Assembly: GCA_028023455.1 (NCBI GenBank)
Contig: JAQFVV010000282.1
Coordinates: 777,713-841,712 of the forward strand
From: Epiperipatus broadwayi
Lineage: Eukaryota; Onychophora; Udeonychophora; Euonychophora; Peripatidae
DNA: 64,000 nt
Direction: 5' to 3'
Made by a program: the position numbers and the translations under genes
The notes under the pieces: generated by a model
What the model saw: only the letters and a program-made list of their open reading frames with translations
What the model was told of the DNA's origin: nothing
Database searches by the model: none
Shown: positions 21,003 to 33,735 of the stretch, piece by piece
How the letters are laid out: each line of letters begins with the position of its first letter
Position numbering within the stretch: the first letter of the stretch is position 1

Positions 21003-22980
21003 TTTTATATACGTCATGAGCATGAAATGACATAGACATTTTAGTTGGAAGATCGATAATAATCTTTGGTAATACTCCGAGATAAATACAAATGAGTTTT
21101 ACTTTAAGAATTATTAGAGAAAAGAAATTTAATTTAAAATAAAGTCAAATTTTTCCTTTGTTAAACTATTTATACTTCCACCCCTATATTTGTCTACATG
21201 TAGACATTTTCTCGCTCTTTACATGTGAAAGTATTGTGCTAATTGGACAACCTCTGCGCACCATCCCCAACATGATAAAGGAAAGAAAAATGTCAAATAG
21301 TTCTCCCTTCCCTTTCCTTATCTATCGAGAGAGTATGCAAAGAGGAATTTTAACCATTGTTGGAGATATGGTTTTATTTGATAAAAGAAAATTGGGTGAA
21401 AAGTAAATTATGATTCAACTCCCCAATATACTATCCCGATGACTAGCTCATTTATAATTCCCCATCTCAGGTATTTTGGGGTAAGTATTTCTACAATTTT
21501 TTATAGCCATGGTAAGCATATATTACAACTAGGTGAGTGCATTTTATTATACAACAAAATATACTATAAGCAAGTGAAATGTAAGATAATACTATTTATT
21601 TAACTATCTCCCTCCACCACATATATATTTAAATAATATAAGATTAAATCATAAATCCTTTATATGGCTTTCTAGTTTAAATTTTGCTATTCTACACATA
21701 ATATAAATCATGCAGGAGTATTTGGATTTTATATTAAAGATATACATTTATGTTAAAAATTAAAAAAAATCCATTTCCTAACTTATACGCAAGTTAGCTT
21801 ATTTCGCCCTAAAATATAAAATGGTCAAAGATGGTGGCTAATGGGTGTGGTCTATACTTCATATTTAAAGGAAAATAAAGTTTGGAGATTCTAAATTAAT
21901 TAAAGAGAGTTTATAGTTCATTTTTATCATTAATAATTTATACTTTCCTTTCTTTCTCCGGGCTTATTTCTTCATGATGAAGATCTGAGTTTATGCAAGA
22001 GCCATTTTTTGTGAACGATGATGATTTATGAAGATGATTCCTGTGGTTCAATCCTGGGATACATGGAAATGAAAGCTGCCTTCGGCTGGCTGAACTGAGG
22101 GAAGTGTGATTAAACAGATTACATTTTGTCGACAACAATAACTCTCAAGTTTCTTTTTTTTTTAACAATGACAAATGAATTCAATAATTCGCTTCTTCTA
22201 ATCCCTTATTTCTTTCAAATTTTTCTTGTTATAGTTCTGAAGAATCTTATCTAGGAATGCTCAGATCCATCTGACTTATTTTATATATGTATTTCATTGG
22301 TTCTGTGGTTAAGTAGATTTTTCCTCTGTGGTCTGTGTATATATCTTGAGCAAGAAACACAAGTCTTTTGTTTTCTCTTGACTCATCTATTTTGTAGTAA
22401 TCTTTTTAATGATCATTTTGCCCTAAGGACCTGTTTGTAATTTTATTTTTAAAAACTCTCTTCATTATTTTAAAGATTAAAAGGTTTTTATTATTGTTTT
22501 ATTTTAAGATTAGAATCTTTGCTTTGATTCTATAAATTCTTTAAGCTTATTTTATTTTTAATATTTAAATGATACTAATTAATAAATTAATAACTCATTA
22601 TTTGTGCATTTAAACGTCTGTGCATTTAACTCATTATTAGATATTTATGAAAAAATGTAAGTACCAAAATATTTAAATGTAGCATATATATATATATCCT
22701 ATTACAATATATATATAATACAACCAATTGCTATAGTTTCAACCATACTACCTATGAATTCCTCATGATTTTTTAAATACAGATAGCTGTTTGAAACTTG
22801 TAACAGTTGTTTGTATTTTATTACTATATGAGTTTCATCTACATTTATGCATTCTTTAATTAAGTTATAATTCATATCTTAAAAAAGCAGGTACAGAAAT
22901 AAAACAATTGCTGACAAATTTATATATCAAATGTCTAAAAGATAAAGATGTATCACATGATTAGTAAAATGCAGGATATT
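21003..22980. other. Mixed AT-rich DNA, no certain gene
   Basis: Frames at 21158-21406 (plus) and 21938-22138 (minus) lie in slightly GC-richer DNA but have no recognisable motif. TA runs lie near 22684-22698. The stretch 21840-22140 looks like a transcribed leader of an element but has no partner here. Confidence 0.35.
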
Positions 22981-22984
22981 TTAA

Positions 22985-23842
22985 AAAAGGGATTAAAAAA
23001 TTAGGAATTAGACCTATCAATCTTTTATCAGTTAAAACAGTAGCAATTCTCTTCACACAATAATGCCATCTACAGCACACCATAGTAATCAATGGATGCA
23101 AGAAAGAAATCTTTATCTAGTGCCTTCTCACCCAATATTGCCAAGCTAGTGTCTAAATTGTGGGCATCATTAATGAGAAACCTTGGATTTGAGGCTACTA
23201 CATCTTTGGATCTAATGCAATCTATCAGCAGCCAACTTTTGCCTTTTTTGTTAACTAGAAAGTTAGGAATCCAAAGTATAAACACAAGAATGGTTTTAAT
23301 CCAGGCTCATTTAAAAATATAGTCATACAGATCTGAACCCAGTTCATATTTTATACATTTAATAACCATAGTCATCATCATCCCTTGGCCAGGATTGATA
23401 GTAAACCACTAAAATATCACAAGCATAAGAAATGGTGATCATGTGATGTTTTAATGATTTAATACCAATCCTGGCCAAAGGATGATAGTGACTATGGTTA
23501 TTGAAAAATCAAAGACAACAAAATGAATAGGTTCTGAACTGGGTTTAGATATGAATGACTATAAGAACAAATGAGCCTGGACTGAAAACATTATTGTGTT
23601 TACACTTTGGACTCGTAGTCTTATAATTAACTAAAAATGTAAAAAAAGATCTAAGTACATTAATCTCAGATCCAATGCTTCTCACTGATGAAGACCACAA
23701 GCTAGAAACTAATCTGGAGATATTTTGATATCTAAAATACATTAATTACTATGGTTTGTACTGGATAGAATTACTGTATGGAGAGATTGTCCTGTTTTAA
23801 CAGCTTGTATAAGTATGAGAAAGAATGACCATGTGATCTTTT
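22985..23842. repeat. Family A fold-back element, long but decayed copy
   Basis: The arms are about 23035-23400 and 23455-23830, with the axis near 23430 between inverted 'ggccaggattg' and 'caatcctggcc'. The arms contain 'gtaatcaatggatgca' and 'attaattactatgg'-type ends and inner parts absent from shorter copies. This suggests that a full family A unit is near 400 bp. The element lies against the 3'-truncated end of the LINE at 23850. Confidence 0.7.
23679..23726 (+). ncRNA. Decayed hammerhead motif, family A
   Basis: CUGAUGA and GAAAC are intact. The triplet is AUC but the C-G pair of stem III is lost and stem I (UCUCA with UGGAGA) has a mismatch. Activity is unlikely. The opposite arm near 23130-23180 keeps only a trace. 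Confidence 0.5.
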
Positions 23843-23849
23843 ATCTGTT

Positions 23850-25290
23850 CTATACTAAAAATTTATCAAAATAATTATAACAAGCAGGATTTAAAAATGA
23901 TTTTAGCACAATGAAATTCCATTCAAATATAGGGTGGGGGGGCAAGGAATATGTATTATCATCATGCTCTATTTTTTGTATAAAGTCATTAGAAACAAAT
24001 TGAATTTCTTCTTCTGGTCTACTGTATAAAAGTTGTGATAGATTGGACGGAGGATTTCTTTGAAATTTATCTTTTAAAAATGAAAATAATTGCTCCAATA
24101 TAAAATCATCACAAACAGTACCTGTTTGAAATTTATGGCTGATAGTAGTTGAACTGGTGAGGGGTAGCCTAATGTCCATCTGATATAATTTCTGGTTAAT
24201 ATGTGAAGCTTGTTTAAGTATACTTTTCTTTTTTTGTGGCAATATATTCTTTAAGTTGTTCTGAAATTGATTGGTATGTTTTTTTAATGCTACTAATCTG
24301 GGGCAATCATAGTTAGATTGTGATATTGTAATAATTTTTTATAAGGGTCATCCATAAGGTTTAAGAGTTTAGTTTGGGGTAGTGTGGTCCTGGTAAGATG
24401 GTTAATATTAAATGATAATGTGTTAACAAATGCACACTATGCTTGGACTGGATCCATTTATATATTTTTAATCTTGTGCAGATAAATATATATTTCTGAG
24501 AAGAGCATTCTGGAGTGTGTGATGGAAGGAGAACTCTGATGGTTCTTCAAGTAATTATTGTTGATCTGACATTGAAATTAAGATCCAGAGATACTATGAC
24601 AGTGGCATGATCAGATAGATGGGAGTTCTTTAGAAAAATGTTCATCACGTTATGCAATGATGGAGACTAGAAAACTAGATCTATTAGTGATGAAAATCTA
24701 CCATTATTAAATGACACAGCTCTCTCTCTGACAGAAATCCTCTCGTACTCATCATGGGAAATGACAAATGATGAAATCCCCTACAAGTAATATTGAATGT
24801 GAAGTGTTCACAAATTTGGAGTTCAGAATTAGGATTAATCTATTTATGATGATGGGTCCTGGAGGGGTGCATGTGCTATGTTTAGGGTTATTGCTTTGTT
24901 ATGAAATGTGATAATTAGGATATGGGTGTCAATATATAAATTTGAAATGAGTTGAATGGGCAGTTTTTATCGATGATGATACCTGTTCCTGCTGATGGTG
25001 TGTCTGATAGTATTTGAATAAGCCATAAATCCTTTGCTATTTAGATTGTTTGATGGATTAATTTGTGATCCACTGTAAATTTTTGTATCTATAATGCCAA
25101 GTATGTGTGGTTTAACAATGTCATACCATTTAGTAAGAAGATCAATTTTTTCAAGAGAGTTTAACCCTCTGGCATTAAAAACCTCTATATTAAGCTTGAT
25201 TTGGTGTATTTATTTTATATATTAAACATTGCAGGCTATATCAGATCTTAATTATATATAAAAATTAATCAACAACAAATGCGAACAAGA
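23850..25290 (-). pseudogene. LINE ORF2, endonuclease part only, decayed
   Basis: From about 25195 the minus strand reads NIEVFNARGLNSLEKIDLL then HILGIIDTKIYSG, the first two motifs of an APE-type endonuclease. Later fragments (about 24900-24310) keep its C-terminal part with several stops. The frame 24242-23850 would be the linker between endonuclease and reverse transcriptase. The reverse transcriptase is missing: the sequence ends where family A begins. It follows ORF1 in the normal LINE order. Confidence 0.65.
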
Positions 25291-25292
25291 TA

Positions 25293-26753
25293 TCATATTG
25301 ACACATAATGTAGATAATTTTGCCATATATGATTATGTAATGGATTTTGAATTGTATCACTTGACCTCATTAGCTTTATTGTTTTTGTTTTTTTATATAT
25401 TGTATTATCAATATTGGTATTATTATCACTCACCTCTTCCATGGGACTATCTTCTGATGATGATAATGATGCAATATCAGAAGTTTTTTGATTTTGAGCG
25501 CTTTTAACTTTTTTTAATTTCAGGTGATGCAGGGGGTATTTCACCATCACTACTTTCTTTATCCAGAATCTTTGCCTTTTTTCCATTATTTTTATTTGAG
25601 GGGCAACCTGGTTTTCTTCCTAATTGAGAAATGGCAGGAACTATTTCAATTGGGTAGATAGTGAGAGTCTCCATTACACCTGGTGATGCTTTGTTTAAGG
25701 GGGTTGAGATTATTATATCAACAAGGGGATGTTTTTTTTTTATATTGTCAAGCTCAATTGTTTGTAGAGTTATTTTTTCACTGTTGCTAACACTAATTTT
25801 TTAATTTTCTTCTGCTTTTTGCTTCAGTTCAAGAAATTCTTCCCCAAGCTTTTACTTCTTTTGGATATTGATGGGTGGGGGATACCCTCATATTGCATTT
25901 AATGCAATATACCTTAGGGGTGTTGCTGATTAGGTGACTGCATTTCTTTACAATGAAAGCATTGTGGCTTAAGTCTATTTATAATTAAAAATAATGTTGC
26001 CTCTTGGTCTGTTATTTGCATAGGAATATTTTTCAGGATTTATATTTTTTCGCAATTTCACTGTAAATGTATAGCTGTTACCTAGTGTAGGTACTGGTGT
26101 ATTTTTAATGTACATGGGCTGAAAATTTACCATGTCTCTGAATGACTCCATTAGTTTAACAAAATCTGCTTTGGAGTAATCAAGGTACATATTGTTTAGG
26201 AGGCCTGTAATATGATTTTCTCTATTAGGTTTAATTACGATTAAGGCATATTGATCCAAGGTTTTAATTTTTTTTTTCTCATTTTGGGTAGTCTCCAATG
26301 CATATGATCAAATTCCATTGATTTTTTTCATTAACACTTCAAATAATAGATCTTTAGGGGATGTATAGAGTGAATAATGCCTATATGTTATTGCTATTAT
26401 TATTGAGCGGACTGTAAAAAAACATTTGAATGAATTAAAAAGAGCTTTAGGTATGTATGATCTGGGTGGAAACTTCTGTAAATTTTTTTAGGCTGTCATT
26501 GATACAGGCTTTTTGTGTCTCAATTGTGGCAATATCCATTGTTTTAGGTAAAAAATCTAATTTCAAAAGATCTCAAATTGTTGTTCACTGAAATGTGGGT
26601 GTTTGTTGCACTCTCATTTTACTGACCATATGCGATTCATTTTTTTTTTTTCAATTCTATAAAAGAGGATAATTTTGCTACTTGAGCATAGAAATTTTTA
26701 CAGAGTCTATACTGGTGGACAACTTGGCTGGATGCTGACTTTCAGTATCCATT
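25293..26753 (-). pseudogene. LINE ORF1 (gag-like), decayed
   Basis: A likely start, MDTESQHPAKLS, lies at about 26753 and is soon followed by a stop. The 26298-25975 frame has the nucleic-acid-binding region typical of ORF1 proteins of APE-type LINEs (PRGNIIFNYK). Just after it the residues QCFHCKEM and YCIKCNM suggest zinc-knuckle remnants in shifted frames. The frame 25586-25293 is an acidic, serine-rich C-terminal part. Stops and shifts make it non-functional. Confidence 0.6.
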
Positions 26754-26902
26754 TTAAATATAATCCTGTGGGATTATTATATATATAATTTTTTTTTGCA
26801 GTTCAGATGACTGAATTTTTTTTTATAATTTATAGTAAAAAAAATCTTTACCTTTTTTAAACCAGTGATTGTAGATAATCCACTGGTTTTGTAAGCACAA
26901 TA

Positions 26903-27637
26903 TGATGTGATGTGATGCACCATGACTTCTCCTTATACGAAGTCAGGAATCTCTCAGCAATAATGCCCAGAGAAACCTGTAAGCCACTTTGATTTTCCTT
27001 TCCATTCCCCATCCCAAGTTTCCCATATTCTTCTCTATTGTGCTCCATACCATTTCCACAACATAATCTTTGTCAACTCCATGGCCTTTATATCTAAAAC
27101 CCCTTATCTTTTCCCAAACCCAGCATAAAAACCAATAAACCACTTTCTCTATAATCACTTTATTCATATTTATTCTTCCACAATTTCATTATTTGTATCC
27201 TTTCTGCTTTCAGATATTTACATTCAATTAACAGATGCCTTCCTTACACAACTTGCAGACTAAATCACCCATATTTTTCCATTTATATGTATATTTCCTT
27301 GTTGCTAAAGATCCCGCTCCAGTCTAAAATGGTAAACTATTTTCCATGCTATTATTATAAATTAACTCACACCCAATATTCTGTTTACTTCTATAAATAT
27401 TTAAACTCTTTTTACTCTCCATGCTAGCTCTTCATCTCTCCAACTTCCTATTCTTTATTAATGCATCTATTCTGCTACCCATTCCTTAACACTATAACAC
27501 TCAACAATTCTTCTAACACAATCATCCCACCTTTTGTATATGTATACTGACATAAATTTCTTTGTTCTGCATATCACATTACGTTTCTCACCCATCTTGT
27601 TGCCTGTCCTTTATTCATAACCCAATTAAATACTATT
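26903..27637 (-). pseudogene. LINE 3' fragment, second copy
   Basis: This copy is related to the 3' part of the element at 27638-29300: both end on the plus strand at 'gatgtgatgtgatg', then 'cttctcctta' and 'ctcagcaat'. It is truncated at its 5' side where the 3' tail of the other copy begins, so the two lie head to tail. Fragments encode the C-terminal cysteine-containing region. Confidence 0.75.
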
Positions 27638-29300
27638 GATGTGATGTGATGTATTATGGCTTCTCCTTAAATGAAGTCAAGAATATCTCAGCAATTATGC
27701 CCAGATAAACCTGTTAACCACTTTATTTTACATTCCCCACTCTAAATTTACCCATAATCTGCTCCATCCCATTTCCACAACATAATCTTTGTCAACTCTA
27801 TAACCTTTATATCTAAATCCCCCTTATCTTTTCCCAAACCCAACATAAAAACCAATAATTCACTTTCTGTATAATCACGCTTTTCATATTTATTTTTCCA
27901 CAACTTATTATATGTACCCTTTCTGTTTTCAAACATTTACATTCAATTAATAAATGCCTAATATTTTCTATTTTTTCCTTACATAATTTACAAAATAAAT
28001 CACTCATATTTCACCATTTACATGTATATTCTTTTGTAGCTAAAGATCCCGTTCGAGCCTTAAACAATAAATTACTTTCCTTACTATTATCATATATTAA
28101 CTCACACCTAATATTCTGTTTATTTCTATATATATTTAAACTCTTTTTACTCTCCTTACTATTTCTCCATCTCTCTCCCTATTCTTTATTAATAAATTTA
28201 TTCTTTTATCCAATTCCTTACTACTATAACACTCAACAATCCTCTTAACACAATCATACCATCTTTTGTACAAATATACTGATATAAATTCTTTATCCAA
28301 ATCTTTTGCATACCGCATTACCTTTCTCACCCATCTTGTTACCTGCCCTTTACTCATAACCCAATTAAATACTATTTTAGTTATTCTTTTATTATCCATA
28401 AACTGCAATCTACCAAACATTTTCATTTTACTTTTTTCATCTCTCATATGAAAACTTGACCATCCCACTTCTCCTTGAATTGCCTCCCTTGCTGTCCATA
28501 CTTCTGCATCCAATGCATGTCTTCCTACTTCCCTTTGAGCTTTTTCTAAGTAATTTAATATCTTTTTACTAACATATAATGCATCATTACCATATGTTAA
28601 CCCTGCTACTGCAACTCCTTTCCATATAATTCTAGCTACATCATATTTATTATATAAAAACACTATTAATTTCTTTATCAATCCCTTTCTTTTCTTTGCT
28701 TTATTTATCAATTTTTTCTCCCATTCATCCAAATAATTTTTCTGATTACTTAAAATAATTCCCAAATAACTATATCTATTCATCACACTTAATTTAATAT
28801 CTCCCAATAAAAATTCTACATCTTCTATTTCCCCAGTATTAATCATCATTATATTTGATTTTTTTTCACTAAATTTAATCCCCATCTCTTTACCCACCCT
28901 TGCACATGTCCTCAACATAACTTCCATATCTTCTCTTTTTTCTGCACATAAAAATATATCATCCGCAAAAAAAAAGACCTGACAAAATATATACTCCCTT
29001 ACTACCTATTAATGGTATCTCTATCCCTCTTCCTAATCTTTCTATTGCTCTTTCCATTTCACTCAAATATAACACAAACAAAATAGGTGACATAGGGCAT
29101 CCTTGCCTTAGTCCCACACCATTTTTAACTTTAATTGATTCTATATTCCCTAATTGATATATATAATAATTATTTTCATATAATTTCTTAATAATATCTA
29201 TTAAAGCTTCATCCATTCCCAAATTTGCTAAACTTATCCATAATCTATTTCTATTTACTCTATCATATTTCTTTTCTATATCTATATCTGCATTCCTACT
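27638..29300 (-). pseudogene. Non-LTR retrotransposon RT, 5'-truncated
   Basis: The minus strand starts inside the RT palm with DIDIEKKYDRVNR (about 29290). It continues with GVGLRQGCPMSPILFVLYLS (about 29100) and an FADD catalytic box around 28960, where a frame break separates 29309-28959 from 28927-28136. The latter frame has EKKSNIMMINTGE, SYLGIILS and the post-RT block VGRHALDAEVWTAREAIQGE followed by GWSSFHMR, typical of several LINE clades. A CCHC-like knuckle (CKLCKEKIENIRHLLIEC) lies at about 28000-27960. A short CATCA-type tail ends it. No endonuclease is present because of 5' truncation. Confidence 0.85.
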
Positions 29301-29505
29301 CATATCCATAAGTTGTGTAACTATTTTGGCTTTCTAGCTCAAAGCGACCTCTAGTGGTTCTATTATTATTATTATTTCAAGCCAAATGTGTGGGGGTTTT
29401 TTATAATAGACCATAACTTAGTCGCATGATGTCATGATTATGATTAATTCACCAAAAATGTAAACAACTGCAAATGGCTATAATAAGAAATAATTAGTCA
29501 ACGTT
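29301..29505. other. Flank of LINE, nothing recognised
   Basis: Contains a short ATT repeat near 29361-29376 and nothing else of note. Confidence 0.3.
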
Positions 29506-29511
29506 ATTAAG

Positions 29512-29733
29512 GTGAAGTATGAAAGGAAACATTTTGGGAGTAACAAAGAGGTATTGAAATATATGAAAAAAATAATGGGTATTACTGACATTATAAAAGA
29601 ATTACGAAACTTATATGAAATTGGACTGGATATGTTGATAGAAGAAGTAACAACTGAAATCTTAAGTTGGATCTCAATGGATAGAAATGGGAGACGGATG
29701 GATGAAATAAAGAAGTTTTCTGAAAAGATGTGA
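29512..29733 (+). CDS. Small uncharacterised frame
   Basis: A 73-codon frame rich in K, E, I and L, with predicted helical stretches (YMKKIMGITDIIKELRNLYE). The composition is more protein-like than chance frames here, but there is no motif, promoter or splice evidence. It may be part of an unrecognised element. Confidence 0.2.
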   Translation: MKYERKHFGSNKEVLKYMKKIMGITDIIKELRNLYEIGLDMLIEEVTTEILSWISMDRNGRRMDEIKKFSEKM

Positions 29734-29739
29734 AAAAGA

Positions 29740-30850
29740 AAAACTATACGTCAGAGAAACTGAAACTCACTTAAACTTGGGGAGATTTTCGTCTTGCAAT
29801 GAAATGATAATGGTTGAGAATAATATTGACAAATATACATATCATCATCATCATTTTTAACATTATCGATCCCCCTTCTGGATGAAAGTAAATATACGTA
29901 TGTATGCACATACACTCACATATACAAAGAAAAATAAATACACGTCTTGTTGATAATATCTAGTTTTAATCTGCATCAATATTGTATGTGTTTATATATA
30001 TTTTATGGCTTTATTTCAGACGTTATAAAAGTTTAGTAGTTGGTAGGTAAATAAATAGAGATTTTGTAAATGGCATATAAACTATTCAATTTTTTTTTTT
30101 CTTTTATTCTCTTTTTCTTAACAAAAACAATTCACCTTTGCGAATAATCTTTTTAAAAATATCTTCGAGAAATTTCTAGAAAGTTTATTGTTGATTTTAC
30201 CGTTTGAATTAAGGTCAAATAAAAACATTTACTAAAAGAAATTAAAGAATATAAATGTACCGTGATTATAGATTTAAATGAAAAAATGGTATTTAAAACA
30301 TGAAGATGAGTAAGTTGCATTAAGGCAGCGAGCGTGATATAGGTAATTTTATATTAATTGATAGTTTTGTGTTTCATTTCTCCTGACTGAATTGAATTGA
30401 TTGGCTTTACATCAGATAATGGCATATTTTTGGTAATGAAATTCGGATTGCATAGGGGTAATTTGAAACAAGGTTAATCCCTTTCATATTCTTCTTAATT
30501 GAAATAATTGTCAATTTTAAATGTAAAATCAGCTGTGCTTACACAATTACTGAAACAATTCCATTTCCAGTAAGAATAACTCTTCTTCTATAAGTAGGTT
30601 AATAGCTAGTAATTCAAGTCTCTATCATGACGTAATAATAATCAGTAATCACCTGTGATTAGACTGAAGTGAAAGCATTAATTTAAAAATGAAATGATTG
30701 GATAATGATAACATTTCCATAATAAAAGTTCTCCACGATTTAATTTTATAGGAATAGAAATGATAATTCTGGAAACAGAGGAGGGGACGCTGAAGTTATA
30801 TTAAACAAGCTAATTCTAAGGCTGTATGTAATTTGCTTATACTGGATGTT
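29740..30850. other. AT-rich DNA, nothing recognised
   Basis: No gene or repeat match was seen. Confidence 0.35.
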
Positions 30851-30867
30851 CTTATATGTGAAAATAG

Positions 30868-31310
30868 AGGGATTTGAATTCAGGATTGTTCAATCTATTC
30901 ATTCTCCACTCTATCTCAAGCAACCAATCACATGACCACACACTTGCGAAAAAGATACGTGATCCCCAATATACGTAGTTGATAGTATATGTGTGTGTGA
31001 TTATGATCTAGTCCGATTGATGAGTGCTGGTTCTGCACAAAATATTTATATTAATATGTAGGGTATATGAGCACAGACCTTCACACCACTCACCACTCTA
31101 TCTCGTATCACTGATACACTTGAACACATATATGTCGAAAAGATAAATAATCACCAATATATGTATTTCATGCTAAACCAGCAATCATCAGTTGATCCAT
31201 GTTATCATCTCCATACATATATTGTATCTTTTTCGCATGTGTGTGGTCATATGTATCTGTTGCTTGAGATAGAGTGAAGAATGATGAATAGACTAAAATA
31301 TCCTGAGTTT
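30868..31310. repeat. Family B copies, inverted and rearranged
   Basis: The outer ends are inverted ('agagggatttgaattcagg' and 'cctgagtttgaatccctct'). Between them are a degraded plus motif near 31008-31060, a second left arm (31060-31215) and a right end. This suggests two family B insertions or one rearranged multimer. Confidence 0.65.
31153..31197 (-). ncRNA. Hammerhead motif, family B, core intact
   Basis: CUGAUGA and GAAA are intact and stem I is AUCAA with UUGGU, one U-G pair. As in units 1 and 2 of the 17.6-kb array, the base of stem II is U-U. The neighbouring plus-strand motif near 31008-31060 is broken. Confidence 0.65.
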
Positions 31311-31428
31311 GAATCCCTCTATTAACAAGCTAAATAATTGTTTTAATTGGAATTAATATAAAAATGAGTTCAAATAGTGGGTGAAACGATGCTCTTATAA
31401 ACATATGATACCATTTCCAACTTTTTTT

Positions 31429-31482
31429 ATACACTTAACAATACTATTTTTACACCAAAACTTTACTCTTACAGTATTGTTA
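31429..31482. repeat. Short hairpin
   Basis: TATACACTTAACAATACT and AGTATTGTTAAGTGTATA are perfect complements about 18 bp long with a 20-nt spacer. This may be a small fold-back element. Confidence 0.6.
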
Positions 31483-31723
31483 AGTGTATAAGAATATAGA
31501 AATCAATACATAAAGAAAGGAGGAAGAAGAAGAAAATTGCTCTTATAAAATGAATAATGTATTGTGTACTAATGTTAAATAGTTATTAATATACTTCCGT
31601 TAGAGTGATTTATATTAATGTTGTACTGTAAAAAATTTGAAATGTGATAATTAAACTATAATAATTTGCTATCGAGATATGTACTAAGTAAATGAAGAAG
31701 ATATGTATAAGAGATTATGATCT

Positions 31724-31862
31724 GGGCCAAGCTAGAAACTAGTCTGGAGATATTGGATGAGTAAGCACTAGATAGGAATTTTATGCACAAACCTTCTGGC
31801 ATCCATTGATTACTCTAGTTTGCGCTGAGTGGCTCTACTGTATGGAGAGTTTTACCTATTTT
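31724..31862 (+). repeat. Family A right arm, solo
   Basis: One arm from 'gctagaaactagtctgg' to 'tgtatggagagtttta'. The 5' half of the hammerhead is absent; GAAAC and the GUC triplet remain. Confidence 0.75.
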
Positions 31863-33005
31863 ATTAGTGATTCATTTATTTTTTATCTTAAAACTTTTTA
31901 TATATTAATATTTAGCTTCAATCTTGTTATTATTGTGTAAAAAATAGTAATGAGCATATACCATAGATAATATGTAATAAAGTAATGAAATAATATTATG
32001 GTAGAAAGATTTGATATGTTTGATATAAAAAATATATATTTTATCTATCATGCTTTGATGAAGATACTCCATATCAAAAGCCTGGCTTAGCATTTAGCGA
32101 AATAAAAAAAATATTTTTTATATCAAACTTATCAAATCTCTCTACAGTATTATTATTTTATTATATTATTATGTCTATCTAATGATACTCCAAAAGATTT
32201 AAGCTCTTGATTTTGTGGATTAGATCAGATAGTTCTGGATATGAAATTAATAAGCATTATCATTTAGGATGTATTAGTCATTTAGACTTAAATTAGAAGA
32301 AAGCATTGGATAAAATATATTCTTTAAATGCTTTTATTTAACATAGAAAGTGTTTGTTTGTTTAAGATAAATTTTGTAATTGTGTTTTAACATACTTTTA
32401 TCAAACTAATTTCCTTCAAATTTTGTATATATATTAGAAATTGGTGATAATGCAATATGACAAGGAAATATTTTAGGGGGATCTCATTTTGTTTACTATA
32501 GCAATGTTGGGGGTCTGAGTTTTGTATATCTTGATATTAGTTTGATAAGTTTTCATTGATGTGCATAAGAGGATAGTGTATTATTTTTTAAAAAAACTAA
32601 ACATTAAAGTGTTAGGTATCATACTGTAAAACAAATGATCTCAAATGATTACAATGAATAACTATTAAGTTAATTATTCAGGCCAGCCACATTGTTAGCA
32701 CCAAACTGTAGCTTTAGGAAATGCAAAGAGAGTCGTGACATTGAGTGCCATTTTATGGTATTTAAAGGAAATGATGAGTAGAGTGCAGCATAGAAATAAA
32801 AACAAATCTTAATTTTTCTTTGTTGTAAAAGTTTTCTTAAGAACTGTTTTCATAAACAAAATAATATTGCAATCGATTTTTTCAATGTGTAATTTTCTTT
32901 CAATTATTACACAGACTGTACTGTAGTTTTTATTCTTTGTTTTAATTGAAATTGGAATAATTATAAAATAGATTCCAATACTAAAATGTTAAAATTAATA
33001 CATGT
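31863..33005. other. AT-rich DNA, nothing recognised
   Basis: No gene was seen. Confidence 0.35.
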
Positions 33006-33009
33006 AATT

Positions 33010-33470
33010 GCTTGAAAGTTTGTGATGATGGTATTTTGGATCTTATAATATGTTGGACTATTTCCATCATCTATCATTAAATGTTGATTGAACCAATAAA
33101 GATCACATGATCACCATTTCTTATGCTTGCTTATAACTGTTATTTAAACAGGCAAAACTCACTATACATATTGCCACACACAGCAAGTTAGAATAATCAA
33201 TGGATGCCACAAGCCAGAAACTATTCTGGGGATATTGGATGAGTAGGCACTAGGTGGGGATTTTATGTGCAAGTCTTCTGGCATCCATTGATTACTCTAG
33301 CTTGCTGTGTGTGGCAATATGTATAGTGTGTTTTGCCTGTTTTAAATGTTGATTGTCTACAAATTTTTAAATTTTATTTAAACTTTTCAAATTCAAACAA
33401 CTGTTAGTAATAATACACAACTAATAGTTGTTTGTTTGTATTTGAAAAATTTAAATAAAGTTATTGTGTA
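33010..33470. repeat. Family E remnant split by family A
   Basis: The left part (33010-33090) has 'gaaagtttgtgatgat' and 'gttggactatttccatcat'. The right part (33342-33470) has the family E inner sequence 'aaacttttcaaattcaaaca' and its inverse. They are the halves of an older family E end into which family A inserted. Confidence 0.7.
33091..33341. mobile_element. Family A fold-back insertion with 14-bp duplication
   Basis: TTAAATGTTGATTG stands at 33077-33090 and again at 33342-33355, directly flanking the element. The two arms share a perfect 'gcaatatg' to 'catattgc'-type complement and the 'atcaatggatgcca' block. The centre keeps GAAAC but not CUGAUGA. A 14-bp duplication is far longer than those of cut-and-paste MITEs and points to target-primed reverse transcription. 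Confidence 0.8.
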
Positions 33471-33504
33471 TTAAAAAGCTAAAAAATAATTATTTTTTTC
33501 AACT

Positions 33505-33662
33505 ACAATTGGAATTTTTATATTTAATTTGAAATAAATGTTGGGATGTCTACTAATTAATTAATTCAATCACTAATTTATACAATTGATAATTGAATTA
33601 ATTAATTTCAGTAAATGTCATACTTTTATTTCAAGTTAAATTTAAAAATTCCAATTATGGTT
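33505..33662. repeat. Fold-back element
   Basis: The arms 'aattggaatttttatattta' and its near-complement near 33640-33660, plus inner complementary 'attaattaattcaat', form an imperfect palindrome of about 150 bp. The origin is unknown. Confidence 0.55.
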
Positions 33663-33735
33663 AAAGAAAACAATTAATTTTTGGATTTTTAGTGCATAGA
33701 AGATAAAAGCATCTATTATAAAATATATAATTATT

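Noticed and set aside
33091-33341. Cut-and-paste MITE for family A
   Set aside because: The duplications are 10-14 bp and variable, and the units contain ribozyme sequence; a retroposed origin fits better.
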